A DNA stretch of 13,780 nucleotides from Candidatus Heimdallarchaeota archaeon LC_3 (GTDB taxonomy: Archaea; Asgardarchaeota; Heimdallarchaeia; Hodarchaeales; LC-3). Under the pieces are notes generated by a model. It saw only the letters and a program-made list of their open reading frames with translations, searched no databases and was not told the DNA's origin. Location of the stretch: contig MDVS01000080.1 of NCBI GenBank assembly GCA_001940645.1, positions 1 through 13,780 of the forward strand, read 5' to 3'. Shown here piece by piece: positions 1 through 8,169 of the stretch; position 1 is the first letter of the stretch; each line of letters starts with the position of its first letter. The translations under genes and the position numbers were made by a program.

Positions 1-1
1 A

Positions 2-436
2 TCGTGCCACAATCGGCGGTATCCCGTCATTGTACAAGCACAATTACTTAAGGTGAAAAAAGGCAGAAAGCCAGAAAGGGTTTATCTTGACTTCTATGTG
101 TACACGACCAATATTCGAGGTTCAGCAGATTACATTGAGAAAATTTATAGATCTCGTTGGGGAATTGAAACCCAATATCGCGTTGTACATCAGTTTCAAG
201 CTCGAACGACCTCACTAAACTCTATTTTGCGACTTCTTCTCATTGGAATTGGTTTTATCCTTGAAGCTATTTGGCTCCGTATTAATGCATTTTTGCATAT
301 AGTAACTCATGTTTTAAAGGTTACTTGCAATTATGAGCTTCCTATTAAAATTTATAAAATAAGTACATTAATTTTGACAGTTTCAAGATTCAAACGTCTA
401 CTTCAAGCACTTTGGAGACCAAATGAACGGAGTTGA
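2..436 (+). CDS. IS4-superfamily DDE transposase, C-terminal part (5' end outside window)
   Basis: The reading frame is open to the left edge, so this is the C-terminal part of a longer protein. A GTG at 53 is an internal valine, not the start. The segment carries YRSRWGIE (nt 146-169), which fits the Y-(2)-R-(3)-E signature of IS4-type transposases; its E is the third acid of the DDE catalytic triad. The usual lysine seven residues later is histidine (VVHQF). A hydrophobic helix (LLLIGIGFILEAIWLRI) and a basic tail follow, as in the family. The enzyme would cut and rejoin the ends of its own insertion sequence. It ends 1 bp before the stop codon of the convergent regulator, so the element's right end must lie inside that gene. 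Family assignment is firm at superfamily level only. Whether the element is active cannot be judged, because the first two catalytic acids lie off the window. Confidence 0.85.
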   Translation, partial: SCHNRRYPVIVQAQLLKVKKGRKPERVYLDFYVYTTNIRGSADYIEKIYRSRWGIETQYRVVHQFQARTTSLNSILRLLLIGIGFILEAIWLRINAFLHIVTHVLKVTCNYELPIKIYKISTLILTVSRFKRLLQALWRPNERS

Positions 437-437
437 T

Positions 438-1418
438 CTAGACTTGCGGAAGTACTGAAGTATTAAGAACTTGTTCAGGTTTTATGTGAGATAATTCAAT
501 AGCCACATGAGAAAATTGGATAATTCCTTCTAGATTTATCCTTATAACTCCAACAGGAAGGTTGATAACTAAATTGCGGTAAAGTTCCTCACTTTCTTTC
601 AATTCATGTTCTATTTTCTCTTTCTCTGTTATATCACGGACAATTGTAACTAATAATTTCTTATTCTTATATTTATAGATGCTGGATTTAAATTCGACAA
701 TGAATATTGTTCCATCTTTTTTTCTATTTTTTCGAGAAGGAACTAGGAAAGTTTCACCCTCTTTAACCTCATTTAGGACTTGAGAAGTTTTTTCTAGTTC
801 AACAGTGAGGTCATTAACGTATAATTTCAAAAATTCCTCACGAGTATAACCATATATTCGCTCAGCTGCTGGGTTTACATCAAAAAACTGCTTGGTTTCT
901 AAATCCAATAATAGAATAGCGTCATTTTCATTCTCAAATATTAACCGATATCTCTCGTCACTTTCTTTTAATAATAATTCAATTCGATTTTGATAAGCAA
1001 TCATACTAATTACATGAATTAACTCACGATATTGGCTTTTAATATCAGTACCTTTGGTAATGTAATAATTAGCACCTAAATTAAGAGCTTTAATTGCAAC
1101 TTCTTCTCTTCCGCGACCCGTAAAAATAATAACCGGAAACTTACTAGTGCTAGGATTTTTGCGAATTTCTTCTAAAACCTCCAATCCATTTTTTTCAGGC
1201 ATTTCATAATCAGAAATAAGTAGATCGTAATTATTTTCTTTTATTAAATCGAAAACTTTAGTAGAATCTGACAATATATCAATTTTTATCCGTTCTTGAC
1301 CTTCCCGTTTTAAATATCTCTTGGTCAAGTTTAAAAAATATTCATCATCGTCTAAAAGCAAAATTCGGATGACTTCACCGTTTGTAGTGGTCAAGATTGA
1401 ACCCTTTGTAATCGTCAA
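438..1418 (-). CDS. REC-PAS-PAS response regulator, C-terminally truncated
   Basis: The protein has 326 residues from a TTG. Residues 17-140 are a receiver domain with acidic pocket D23-D25, phospho-acceptor D70 (ISDYEMP), switch T100 and K122. A full PAS domain follows (about 150-262, ending TIVRDITEKEKIE). A second PAS begins near 278 and stops at 326, well short of a full fold. Archaeal proteins of this layout usually continue into more PAS domains or a histidine kinase, so I infer that the C-terminus was lost to the adjoining insertion sequence; the last few residues are probably IS-encoded. The start is uncertain: no ATG precedes REC. A second TTG at 1394-1392, preceded by AAAGGG, would give 318 residues and has better ribosome-binding context. 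REC closely resembles that of the 4253 gene. It probably senses through PAS and receives phosphate from a separate kinase, if still functional. Confidence 0.8.
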   Translation of the reverse strand: MTITKGSILTTTNGEVIRILLLDDDEYFLNLTKRYLKREGQERIKIDILSDSTKVFDLIKENNYDLLISDYEMPEKNGLEVLEEIRKNPSTSKFPVIIFTGRGREEVAIKALNLGANYYITKGTDIKSQYRELIHVISMIAYQNRIELLLKESDERYRLIFENENDAILLLDLETKQFFDVNPAAERIYGYTREEFLKLYVNDLTVELEKTSQVLNEVKEGETFLVPSRKNRKKDGTIFIVEFKSSIYKYKNKKLLVTIVRDITEKEKIEHELKESEELYRNLVINLPVGVIRINLEGIIQFSHVAIELSHIKPEQVLNTSVLPQV

Positions 1419-2410
1419 AATTTAAAACAAATTTGATAAACCCATTGAATGGGAACTTGCCGATGTAATTATGCATTTACACTTTTAATGTAAAAACCTA
1501 AATTACTGTTCTATAGTTTTCTTTTTTTCTTGAAATTAACTAGAAATCAAGCTTATCTTGATTTATTGTTGTACTCCACTAAAAGTCAAAGATTATCTTA
1601 AGTCAATATTCAAAATAAAACCTAGTCAGGTAATTTTATTTTCTATCGAAGTAGGTAAACCTTAGAAGGAAAAAAATTGATATTTGAAGAGTAAAATTGA
1701 TTTTTAATGTGAATTCAGATAGTAGAAGAAAAAAAGAACAAAAAAAAGATTTTTATTTCACATTAATTTCTTAATTGGATTTATTCGAGAATTCTTTATA
1801 AAAGATAGTATTAATAGTATGTAGGAATTTAATTGTGTTTAATAATGTAAAAAGTGAATATTATAGTCCTATATTTTTTACAAAAAGTTGAAACCCAAGG
1901 AAATTAAACTTGCATACTTTTGGGGTAATTTACGGAATTAATTATTATGAATAAAACAACTCTAGCAATTGCAATTCTTAAAATAAAGAAGTAACCAACT
2001 TCTTTTCTAAATTTTCATAAACTCAAAAAATGAAATTCACCTATCACTTTGAATTTTGGTGAGGAAAAAGTAAGACAGTAACTAAATTATAAGTTGATAA
2101 ATTTTTCGGGGATAATTTGAAATTATTTTAAATAATTATTTTAAAAAAGAAGTTTTTGTTAAATTCTTAAAATATTTTTCTAAACAATGTATTTTATAAT
2201 TGGTTTTGGAAAAGAAAACTTTATTTGTTTTTTTTTCAAAAAGTATATAGTTAATTCGTAGGTACACCTATAAACTCTTTTTAATTTTGATTCATGGAAT
2301 TTTTCTTACTCATTAATTTTATTTTTTCGTAAAAAATCAATGGAAAACCAGTATTAGGAATTTTAATTTTGATAAATTAAGTTCTAAGCAAAAAGAGTTG
2401 AAGAAAAAAA
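1419..2410. other. AT-rich non-coding region, about 1 kb
   Basis: No convincing coding sequence was found on either strand. A TATA-like TTTATAAAA lies near 1795-1803, and a perfect 10-bp inverted repeat (TTAATGTGAA at 1704-1713, TTCACATTAA at 1757-1766) flanks a purine-rich tract. A short AT palindrome (AATTATTT, T, AAATAATT) is at 2121-2137. The region separates the divergent regulator (minus) and chemoreceptor (plus), so both promoters should be here, but no single site stands out. Decayed genes beyond recognition may also be present. Confidence 0.5.
1441..1494. promoter_or_regulatory. Two short inverted repeats upstream of the truncated regulator
   Basis: CCCATT-G-AATGGG (1441-1453) is a perfect 6-bp inverted repeat with a one-base centre. 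It is relatively G+C-rich for this region and sits 23-35 nt upstream of the first TTG start. TTTACA (1476-1481) and TGTAAA (1489-1494) form a second inverted repeat with a 7-nt spacer. The position just upstream of the gene suits an operator, but short palindromes are common by chance in AT-rich DNA. Confidence 0.25.
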
Positions 2411-4165
2411 ATGAAAATAAGTACTAAATTGTATGGATCATTCGGTTTAATGATCGTTATAGTCTTCACATTAGGTATTAGTGGATTATTGTTGATTTTT
2501 TCAGTTGAGGAGAATTTAAATTACATTTCCAATGATGTTATTGAAGGTGCAGATGAAATAAGCCACATCGAGTTCAATGTTATAGAGATGATGATCCATA
2601 CTAATGAATATCTTACTGGAGTGTCAATCGGCAGTGATGGTATTCCAATTAAAGATTCCTATAATAATCATAAACAAGGTTACATATCAGCTTATAATGC
2701 GGTCATGGAATTAAATTTACCAGGAATTGAAACAGATTTGGAGCAAATTAATGGTCTAGTAACTCAAATTACAGGTTTAATTGATTCACCTAATACAGGG
2801 ATATTTGATCAATTTGACGTTATGGATGAGAAATTAAACCAGACAGAAACTGCATTTGTATCTCTTTTAGATATGATGGAAACTTTTGAGGCTGGAGAAG
2901 GGGATAATGTTGCTATGGAAGCTATTGATATGGGTTTATTCGATTTGCAAACAATGTTACACCAAATGCATCATTATATTGAAGGAATAACCACAGGTAC
3001 AAAAGCATTATATGTACCAGCATATAATTCCTTAATGACAAGAATTGGAATCATGACCACAAACACTTCTCAGGGTGGAGCAGTTACTACACTCTTGAGT
3101 GATATTAACAATGAAATATCGACAATGCATTCCCACATTTACTTATCAAATGGAATTTTTTCCTTGTATGATAGTCAGGTTTCCAGTTTTGAAATTGTAC
3201 AATCAAATTTTGAAACGTTAAAAGAAGTCAATTTAGCATCAATAGATGATAATTTTGACGTAATAGTATCGAACTCAAAAGCAAATGCTGAAAATACTGT
3301 AACTTTCGCTTTAGGTGGTTTGTCAATTCTAGTTGTCATTGGAGCAATTTTCTCATTTTTGGTGGGTTTTACATTATCGAGAGGCATAAATAAATCTATA
3401 TCCTCCATTAACAAAGGAATTACTTACACTGTGGACCAAAAAGATCTGACAACAAGGATAGAGGTATACACGGATGATGAATTAGGTAATGTTACAGTGT
3501 ACCTGAATAATCTACTGGATTTCGCTCAGGAGCTAGTATCTAGAGTACAAGAAGCATCCAGCTCAGTTACTGCTGCCTCAGAAGAATTAGCTTCATCAAC
3601 CGAAGAACTTAACGCTACCAGCGAAGAAATATCTTCAATAACTCAACAGATATCTAAAGGTTCTATCAGTCAAAGCGAACAGATTTCATTTGCTGCAAAA
3701 GCGACCGACACTCTAAAAGAGGATTATCAGGAAAAAATCAAAGGATTGAACTTATCAACTGAGCTAATAGAAAATATAACTAGCCAAGTTAACATGTTAG
3801 CTCTCAATGCGTCCATTGAAGCTGCTCGTGCAGGAGAATATGGAAGAGGATTCGCAGTAGTAGCAGAAAACATTCGCCAATTAGCAGAAGAAACCAAAAT
3901 TTCTCTTGCAGAAGTTACTGGTGTTGTTATTGATCTCCAAAAGACTTTAGAACGAAATATAATTTCTGTGAATTCCTCCATACAGGGAGTAGCATCTATT
4001 GCCGAGGAAACAGCAGCAGGATCTGAAGAAGCCAGCTCAGCTACTGAAGAACAGGCTGCTACATCTCAAGAGATGTCAGCAGCAGCACAGGAATTAGCAG
4101 ATCTCGCTACTTCACTCTCTACGTTCATAGGCGGCTATAAAGCTGATCTGATGAAAGGAAAATGA
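2411..4165 (+). CDS. Methyl-accepting chemotaxis protein with extracellular sensor, HAMP and signalling domain
   Basis: This is a complete 584-residue chemoreceptor. Membrane helix 1 is about 9-31. The external, mostly helical ligand domain is about 32-297, and membrane helix 2 about 298-322. HAMP follows (about 322-376), then a cytoplasmic coiled coil (about 380-575). The hairpin tip shows [16 protein letters not shown] and [17 protein letters not shown], the hallmark that normally contacts CheA and CheW. Glu/Gln-rich stretches on both arms ([32 protein letters not shown]) suit methylation sites. The distance from the tip to the C-terminal end of the coil is about 25-30 residues shorter than in the E. 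coli receptor Tsr, suggesting a shorter signalling class. No CheR-binding pentapeptide is seen at the C-terminus. ATG is preceded by a purine-rich stretch without a clear Shine-Dalgarno site. No CheA, CheW or other Che gene is in the window. The next gene, 87 nt away on the same strand, encodes a membrane histidine kinase and is the obvious candidate partner. Confidence 0.93.
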   Translation: MKISTKLYGSFGLMIVIVFTLGISGLLLIFSVEENLNYISNDVIEGADEISHIEFNVIEMMIHTNEYLTGVSIGSDGIPIKDSYNNHKQGYISAYNAVMELNLPGIETDLEQINGLVTQITGLIDSPNTGIFDQFDVMDEKLNQTETAFVSLLDMMETFEAGEGDNVAMEAIDMGLFDLQTMLHQMHHYIEGITTGTKALYVPAYNSLMTRIGIMTTNTSQGGAVTTLLSDINNEISTMHSHIYLSNGIFSLYDSQVSSFEIVQSNFETLKEVNLASIDDNFDVIVSNSKANAENTVTFALGGLSILVVIGAIFSFLVGFTLSRGINKSISSINKGITYTVDQKDLTTRIEVYTDDELGNVTVYLNNLLDFAQELVSRVQEASSSVTAASEELASSTEELNATSEEISSITQQISKGSISQSEQISFAAKATDTLKEDYQEKIKGLNLSTELIENITSQVNMLALNASIEAARAGEYGRGFAVVAENIRQLAEETKISLAEVTGVVIDLQKTLERNIISVNSSIQGVASIAEETAAGSEEASSATEEQAATSQEMSAAAQELADLATSLSTFIGGYKADLMKGK

Positions 4166-4193
4166 TATTCAAAAAATATTCCTACTAAAAAAT

Positions 4194-4212
4194 ACTCCCC
4201 CATTTTTTCCTA
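4194..4212 (+). terminator. Possible T-rich terminator after the chemoreceptor gene
   Basis: A run of pyrimidines with six consecutive T lies 30-50 nt after the chemoreceptor stop codon. Archaeal transcription ends at such T tracts without a hairpin. The evidence is weak because T runs are frequent here, and read-through into the kinase gene remains plausible. Confidence 0.25.
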
Positions 4213-4240
4213 TATCTTTAAACCAATAATTGAATTTAAG

Positions 4241-4248
4241 AAGGAAAG
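4241..4248 (+). promoter_or_regulatory. Ribosome binding site supporting a TTG start
   Basis: AAGGAAAG lies 4-11 nt before TTG at 4253, good Shine-Dalgarno spacing. No ATG or GTG is available before the first membrane helix, so this site decides the start of the kinase gene. Confidence 0.55.
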
Positions 4249-4252
4249 ATAT

Positions 4253-5908
4253 TTGATCAGTCTTATTGAACTATTTCCAAGTTTCTTAGTATTAATTTTC
4301 TCTTCAATTGCTGTAATTGAGCTATTTCTTCTTAGTAAAAAATCAAGCAAAAATGTAGGAAGAAAAATATTTTTGATTAGTATTGGAATCTTATTTAGTG
4401 TCACAGTTCATTCTATTGTTGAATTATTGGCAGTTTTGAATTTTTTTTCAACGGAATTTACATTTCTTGTAATGAATTTCTTATTAATTCTTGGTTCTTC
4501 ATTTTTTCTTTTGGCAGGATTATTAGCAGTCCCAAAATTCATTCTGCTTTCTCCTGCTCAATCCATCTCAATTTTACACATTGACGACAATGAGACTGTA
4601 TTGGAAACCACAAAGACCTATTGTGAACGTAATAGAAATGACTTTTCTTTTACATCTATTAGTGATCCTATCGAAGCATTAGAATTGTTATCCTTTCAAA
4701 AATTTGATGTGGTAATTTGCGATTATGAAATGCCAGGATTAAATGGGCTTCAAGTTTTAGAAAAACTCCGTGATAATGGAAACGATATTCCCTTCATAAT
4801 GTTTACTGGAAAGGGTCGGGAAGAAGTAGCCATGAAAGCACTTAATCTTGGAGCCAATTATTATCTGATGAAAGGTCTTCAATCCATTAAGACTCAATAT
4901 GGAGAGTTAATTCATATGATTCTCCAGATCACGACCCACCAACGGACAGAAGAAGCTCTTAAAAAGACTAATATTCTTTATTCTCCTCTAGCTCCCTTGA
5001 TTTCTAAAAAATATTCCGAAAAGAAATGGATCCAATATAGGGATTTTTTTACAGGTTTTTCTGTAGTTTTTCTTATCATTATATTAGATATCATTGCTGA
5101 TTATTTTCTTTACTTCTCTGGATCATTTCTCGATTACTTATTACAATATAACTTCTTAGAACATTTCATTTTTATATTTCTTGGTAGCTTGTTAAGTTTC
5201 TTTTGGTGGAAAAAGGGAACATCCTTGAATTTAATAAAAAACAATTTCGACAAGATTTACACTGAAAATGAAAAGCTAAAAGCTCAGAATCAAGTATTAA
5301 ACGATTTTACTATCCAAATGGGTCATGATTTGAAAGGGAGTTTAAATATCATAAATGGGTATTCATCATTATGTCACGATAATGAAGCAAAAATGGATTG
5401 TTCAATTATAATTCAAAAAAATATAAAAAAGATCAACGATTTAGTTACAAGATCATTAGAATTAGCTCATTCAGGTATAGCAGTAAGAAAAGATAGTCAT
5501 GTAAAACTGAAGGAAATAATTGAAGAAACAGGGTCGCTTTTATCTAAGAATATTACAATTATTGCACAAGAACTACCCAGTGTGACCTGTGATCGATTGA
5601 AAGTTGCGCAAATTTTTCAAAACTTATTTGAAAATGCAATTATTCACGGGAATGCGACCGTTATATCCATAACCAATGAGTATGAAGACTTTACGCACAA
5701 GATACAAATAACAAATAATGGAAAAATTATACCCCAAAACGTCCGCAATAAACTCTTGAAACAAAAACCTATATCTAAAAAGATGAGTTTTAGCTTCGGT
5801 TTATTTATAGTCAAAAGACTAGTTGAAGCACACGGATGGAAAATTTTTCTGTCTTCTCAAGATCAAACGACTTTTGTAATTACTATTCCAGAAGAAAGAG
5901 ATGGTTAA
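4253..5908 (+). CDS. Membrane protein with internal REC domain and C-terminal histidine kinase
   Basis: The protein has 551 residues from a TTG backed by a ribosome site. Three membrane helices (about 9-27, 38-62, 68-95) precede a receiver domain (105-228) with D111/D112, phospho-acceptor D157 (ICDYEMP), T185 and K207. Two more membrane helices follow (about 266-287 and 300-317), then a helical linker (325-350). The kinase core has an H-box with H358 (MGHDLKGSLNIINGY), an N-box (QNLFENAIIHG, N461) and a G2-like box (SFGLFIVKRLVEAHG). The usual DxGxG ATP-lid box is reduced to NNGKI (488-492), so nucleotide binding may be altered, though asparagine-type G1 boxes occur in active archaeal kinases. 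REC and kinase should both face the cytoplasm, which the helix counts must allow. Possible roles are an autoregulated hybrid kinase or a kinase driven by the neighbouring chemoreceptor. REC is a close paralog of that in the 438-1418 protein. Confidence 0.88.
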   Translation: MISLIELFPSFLVLIFSSIAVIELFLLSKKSSKNVGRKIFLISIGILFSVTVHSIVELLAVLNFFSTEFTFLVMNFLLILGSSFFLLAGLLAVPKFILLSPAQSISILHIDDNETVLETTKTYCERNRNDFSFTSISDPIEALELLSFQKFDVVICDYEMPGLNGLQVLEKLRDNGNDIPFIMFTGKGREEVAMKALNLGANYYLMKGLQSIKTQYGELIHMILQITTHQRTEEALKKTNILYSPLAPLISKKYSEKKWIQYRDFFTGFSVVFLIIILDIIADYFLYFSGSFLDYLLQYNFLEHFIFIFLGSLLSFFWWKKGTSLNLIKNNFDKIYTENEKLKAQNQVLNDFTIQMGHDLKGSLNIINGYSSLCHDNEAKMDCSIIIQKNIKKINDLVTRSLELAHSGIAVRKDSHVKLKEIIEETGSLLSKNITIIAQELPSVTCDRLKVAQIFQNLFENAIIHGNATVISITNEYEDFTHKIQITNNGKIIPQNVRNKLLKQKPISKKMSFSFGLFIVKRLVEAHGWKIFLSSQDQTTFVITIPEERDG

Positions 5909-6027
5909 CTTGTTAGTTTAAGTTATTCTAGTGAATAGAAGACACAATTTAGTTTATAAGTTATGTAGTTGAGGAAATCTAAGATGAATAAAGCAATTTT
6001 AAACATTTCTTTTGCAAGTTTATGATT

Positions 6028-6076
6028 AATTTTACACCCTATTTTTAAAATTATCTTTTTTTGCTTCATGAATATT
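6028..6076. repeat. 49-bp dispersed repeat, copy A
   Basis: This block matches 12067-12115 at 43 of 49 positions in the same orientation. The core TTTTACACCCTATTTTT is identical in both. Copy A begins exactly where transposase similarity ends. On the minus strand both copies would read K.KKII.KIGCKI, so it could be a bit of coding sequence. The core also resembles CTTTTAACCCATTTAT, read on the minus strand at about 6605-6620 on the other side of the remnant, so it may instead be an insertion-sequence terminal repeat. Confidence 0.7.
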
Positions 6077-6582
6077 ATGATTAGACGGATATATGGTGGT
6101 TTAAGAAATTCAAGTTTGATCCAATCGATAGTTTGGCAAAATCCATAACTATCATTAGATTCCATTGGTTCCATAATCAATTTCTTCTCTTTTTTATTGT
6201 AAGCTCCAAGAAAGGTAATTTTTCAATTACTTTTCTGTCTAAAGCCTCGTTGTGATGATAAAAAGCTCCAAGAATGTCCTGAATAGCGTAATGCGTGCAC
6301 TGGACCTTTTTCATTTAAGTAAAGAAGTTGAAAGTTCGGAGGAAGATATCGCTCTAAATATTTTGACCATGCCCGTTTCACGTCATAATCTGGTGATTTC
6401 CAAATAAATGTATCTTTAATTGAGTAATATTTTAACCCAAGTATTCTGATATCCCACCAGAAGGTTGTAGGACTTATAAGATAGTCTAGAAAATCCTTGA
6501 AAAATTCATTCAACTTTTTAATAGATCTGGAGGTAAATTTTAAATTAAGACTTTTAGGACATGTCTCAATCAATAATGTCAT
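6028..6582 (-). pseudogene. IS630-type transposase remnant, linker and first catalytic part
   Basis: Reading from 6582 downward, the first frame gives CPKSLNLKF..FFKDFLDYLISPTTFWWDI..GLKYYSIKDTFIWKSPD and ends LLYLNEKGPVHALRYSGHSWS. This is the linker and first catalytic strand of IS630/Tc1-type transposases. The catalytic Asp of the 'DEKGP' strand is Asn (residue 90). After a stop near 6225 the match moves to a second frame (DRKVIEKLPFL), then near 6200 to a third (GAYNKKEKKLIMEP then MESNDSYGFCQTIDWIK). Homology stops near 6076, just before the second catalytic Asp would occur, and runs into the 49-bp repeat at 6028. The N-terminal helix-turn-helix is also missing. It is dead by two frameshifts, a lost catalytic residue and two end deletions. 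Confidence 0.8.
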
Positions 6583-6659
6583 TTCAAAAAAACGACAAAA
6601 ATCATAAATGGGTTAAAAGTCCCGACAAAAATATCAGGACTATATTTAATTGGTAATTT

Positions 6660-7072
6660 ATGACACCAATAATTAAACCCCCAAGTAAAGAAGAATATAC
6701 CTTCCTTCAAAAAGTTTATGAAAATGATTCAAGGAAAAAAGTACGTAAACGAGCAAATATCATTTTACATTATATAAATGGTCTTTTTTTCATCGATATA
6801 GCCCAAAAACTTTATTGTTCGATTAAAACTGTTTATTGGTTGATTAATAACTGGAATAAAAGAGGAATTGGAAGTATAGTAAAATGGTATCAGACAACCA
6901 GCTGGTTTAAACAAGTTAAAAGAAGAAAGCTCTTGAAAAACTTATTACTGTTTCCCCCAAAAGTCTAAGCTTTCCTTTCAACAGTTGGTCACTTGTAAAA
7001 CTAAGTAAATTCTTTTCTAAACTTCTTGATTACCCAGTAAGTTCTGCAACTTACGAGAACTATGATTTTTGA
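6660..7072 (+). pseudogene. IS630-type transposase remnant, N-terminal DNA-binding part
   Basis: From ATG 6660 the frame encodes a helix-turn-helix region typical of IS630-type enzymes (VRKRANIILHYINGLFFIDI, then KTVYWLINNWNKRGI). It closes at 6968. A one-base slip at the C5A5 run 6954-6963 restores similarity in the next frame: SLSFPFNSWSLVKL, then SKFFSKLLDYPVSSATYEN, ending at a stop at 7070-7072. The linker lines up with that of the minus-strand remnant (PKSLNLKF..FFKDFLDYLISPTTF), yet the two differ at many positions, so these are two separate copies of one family lying head to head. The whole catalytic domain is absent. A TATA-like TATATTTAA lies at 6642-6650, about 10-18 nt before the ATG. 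Confidence 0.75.
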
Positions 7073-7134
7073 AATTTTTGGTTTTATGCGAAAAGTGTTT
7101 ATGTATTCGTTATGGATTATCAAAAAGCAATTAA

Positions 7135-7150
7135 AATTTATATAATAATA
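7135..7150 (+). promoter_or_regulatory. TATA box candidate for the ribbon-helix-helix gene
   Basis: TTTATATAATAATAAA lies about 75-90 nt upstream of ATG 7226 and resembles an archaeal TATA box. GGAG at 7211-7214, 11 nt before the ATG, would be the ribosome site. An ATG at 7218 gives only a three-codon frame, so 7226 is the start. Confidence 0.4.
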
Positions 7151-7225
7151 AAAAATTATGTTAAAAAGTTAGGAGTCCCTAATATGAAATGATAATTCAC
7201 TAAGACTGCGGGAGAATATGATTAA

Positions 7226-7564
7226 ATGACAGAAGATGTATCACAAATTACTTTAAGACTTAAGGGGGAAATTAGGAAGTTTTTTTTGAAATTTCAAAAA
7301 GATTTAGGTTTTCAAACTGATTCTCAAACAATTGTTTTTATTGTCGGGCAATACATGCGATTTATTGGTGATGAAATGAGAATCGTTGATTTAAAAGATG
7401 CTCGTGAAGCGCTAGAAATGAAAAATAAATTAGAAAGAATATTGCTCGAAATTGAATCAAAAAAATTTAATTATTACAATACAAAGATTAAAGACGATTT
7501 AATAATAGAATTAAAAGAAGAATCCTTAGACTTACAAAGACGGTTAAAAGAGTTAGAGAAATAA
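7226..7564 (+). CDS. Small ribbon-helix-helix-like protein with C-terminal coiled coil
   Basis: The protein has 112 residues. Residues 7-13 (QITLRLK) look like the short DNA-contacting strand of a ribbon-helix-helix fold. A helix (14-27), a Gly turn (G28) and a second helix (31-47, TDSQTIVFIVGQYMRFI) follow, a layout shared with CopG/Arc-type regulators. Residues 54-112 are highly charged with heptad-like spacing and should form a coiled coil, perhaps for dimer or oligomer formation. I infer a DNA-binding regulator or a partner protein; there is no catalytic motif. It stands alone, with dead transposase DNA on one side and a long non-coding gap on the other, and could be cargo or regulator left by a mobile element. 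The reading frame is clean, with normal codon use for the window. Confidence 0.65.
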   Translation: MTEDVSQITLRLKGEIRKFFLKFQKDLGFQTDSQTIVFIVGQYMRFIGDEMRIVDLKDAREALEMKNKLERILLEIESKKFNYYNTKIKDDLIIELKEESLDLQRRLKELEK

Positions 7565-7828
7565 CATAATTTCAATTCTCATTATATGAAAAATCTTAAA
7601 TCCCCCAATAAACCATTTCAATTTCTTGTTTTATTTATTTTTGATTTATATAAATGACAACAATTTTCATTCAGATAATGCAAAAATCAGTTAATTTTTT
7701 TTAAAATAGCTTACCTAACAATTTTTATCTGTCCCGTTATCACAATAAACCTCTAAATTTTATTTGATTCAATAAAAAGAAGATTATTTCATTTCTTAAT
7801 GCGTGTAAGCCTAATTCAAATTGTAATT

Positions 7829-7993
7829 TTACTTTCTCACATGTAATGGAATAAAAAGGAAATTATCAGTAGGTTTAATTCGAAAAAAGAAAAAAGAATA
7901 TAGTAATTTTGCTCCGTGTTTAACATCCACATTTGGAACATCTCTAGTATCAAAATCAAACAGCATTTCTAACACTGCAAAATAGTTATACAT
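7829..7993 (-). CDS. Possible 54-residue protein or gene remnant, function unknown
   Basis: The minus-strand frame runs from ATG 7993 to TAA 7829. Its composition is protein-like, not random AT: MYNYFAVLEMLFDFDTRDVP, then NVDVKHGAKLLYSFFFFRIK and a basic tail. The frame stays open 17 codons upstream (KTLENQRFPIST) to a stop near 8045, which suggests the ORF once began further out or is a piece of a larger gene. I do not recognise the family. Neighbouring stretches are dead transposases, so a transposase fragment is possible. Confidence 0.3.
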   Translation of the reverse strand: MYNYFAVLEMLFDFDTRDVPNVDVKHGAKLLYSFFFFRIKPTDNFLFIPLHVRK

Positions 7994-8169
7994 AGTTGAG
8001 ATAGGAAAGCGCTGATTTTCTAATGTTTTAAGTAGAATTTTAGTTTATGCCTAATAAAAAATCTTTTCAATAAGAAAACATAAACTAATTAACTAAATAT
8101 ATCCTCAATTGGTTCTAAATAGTTCTCGTTATTTCATTTCTTTGAAAATCGGCTTTAATACCTAATTAT

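Noticed and set aside
3727..3981. 84-residue minus-strand frame inside the chemoreceptor gene
   Set aside because: It is the antisense of the strongly conserved signalling hairpin and has no independent support.
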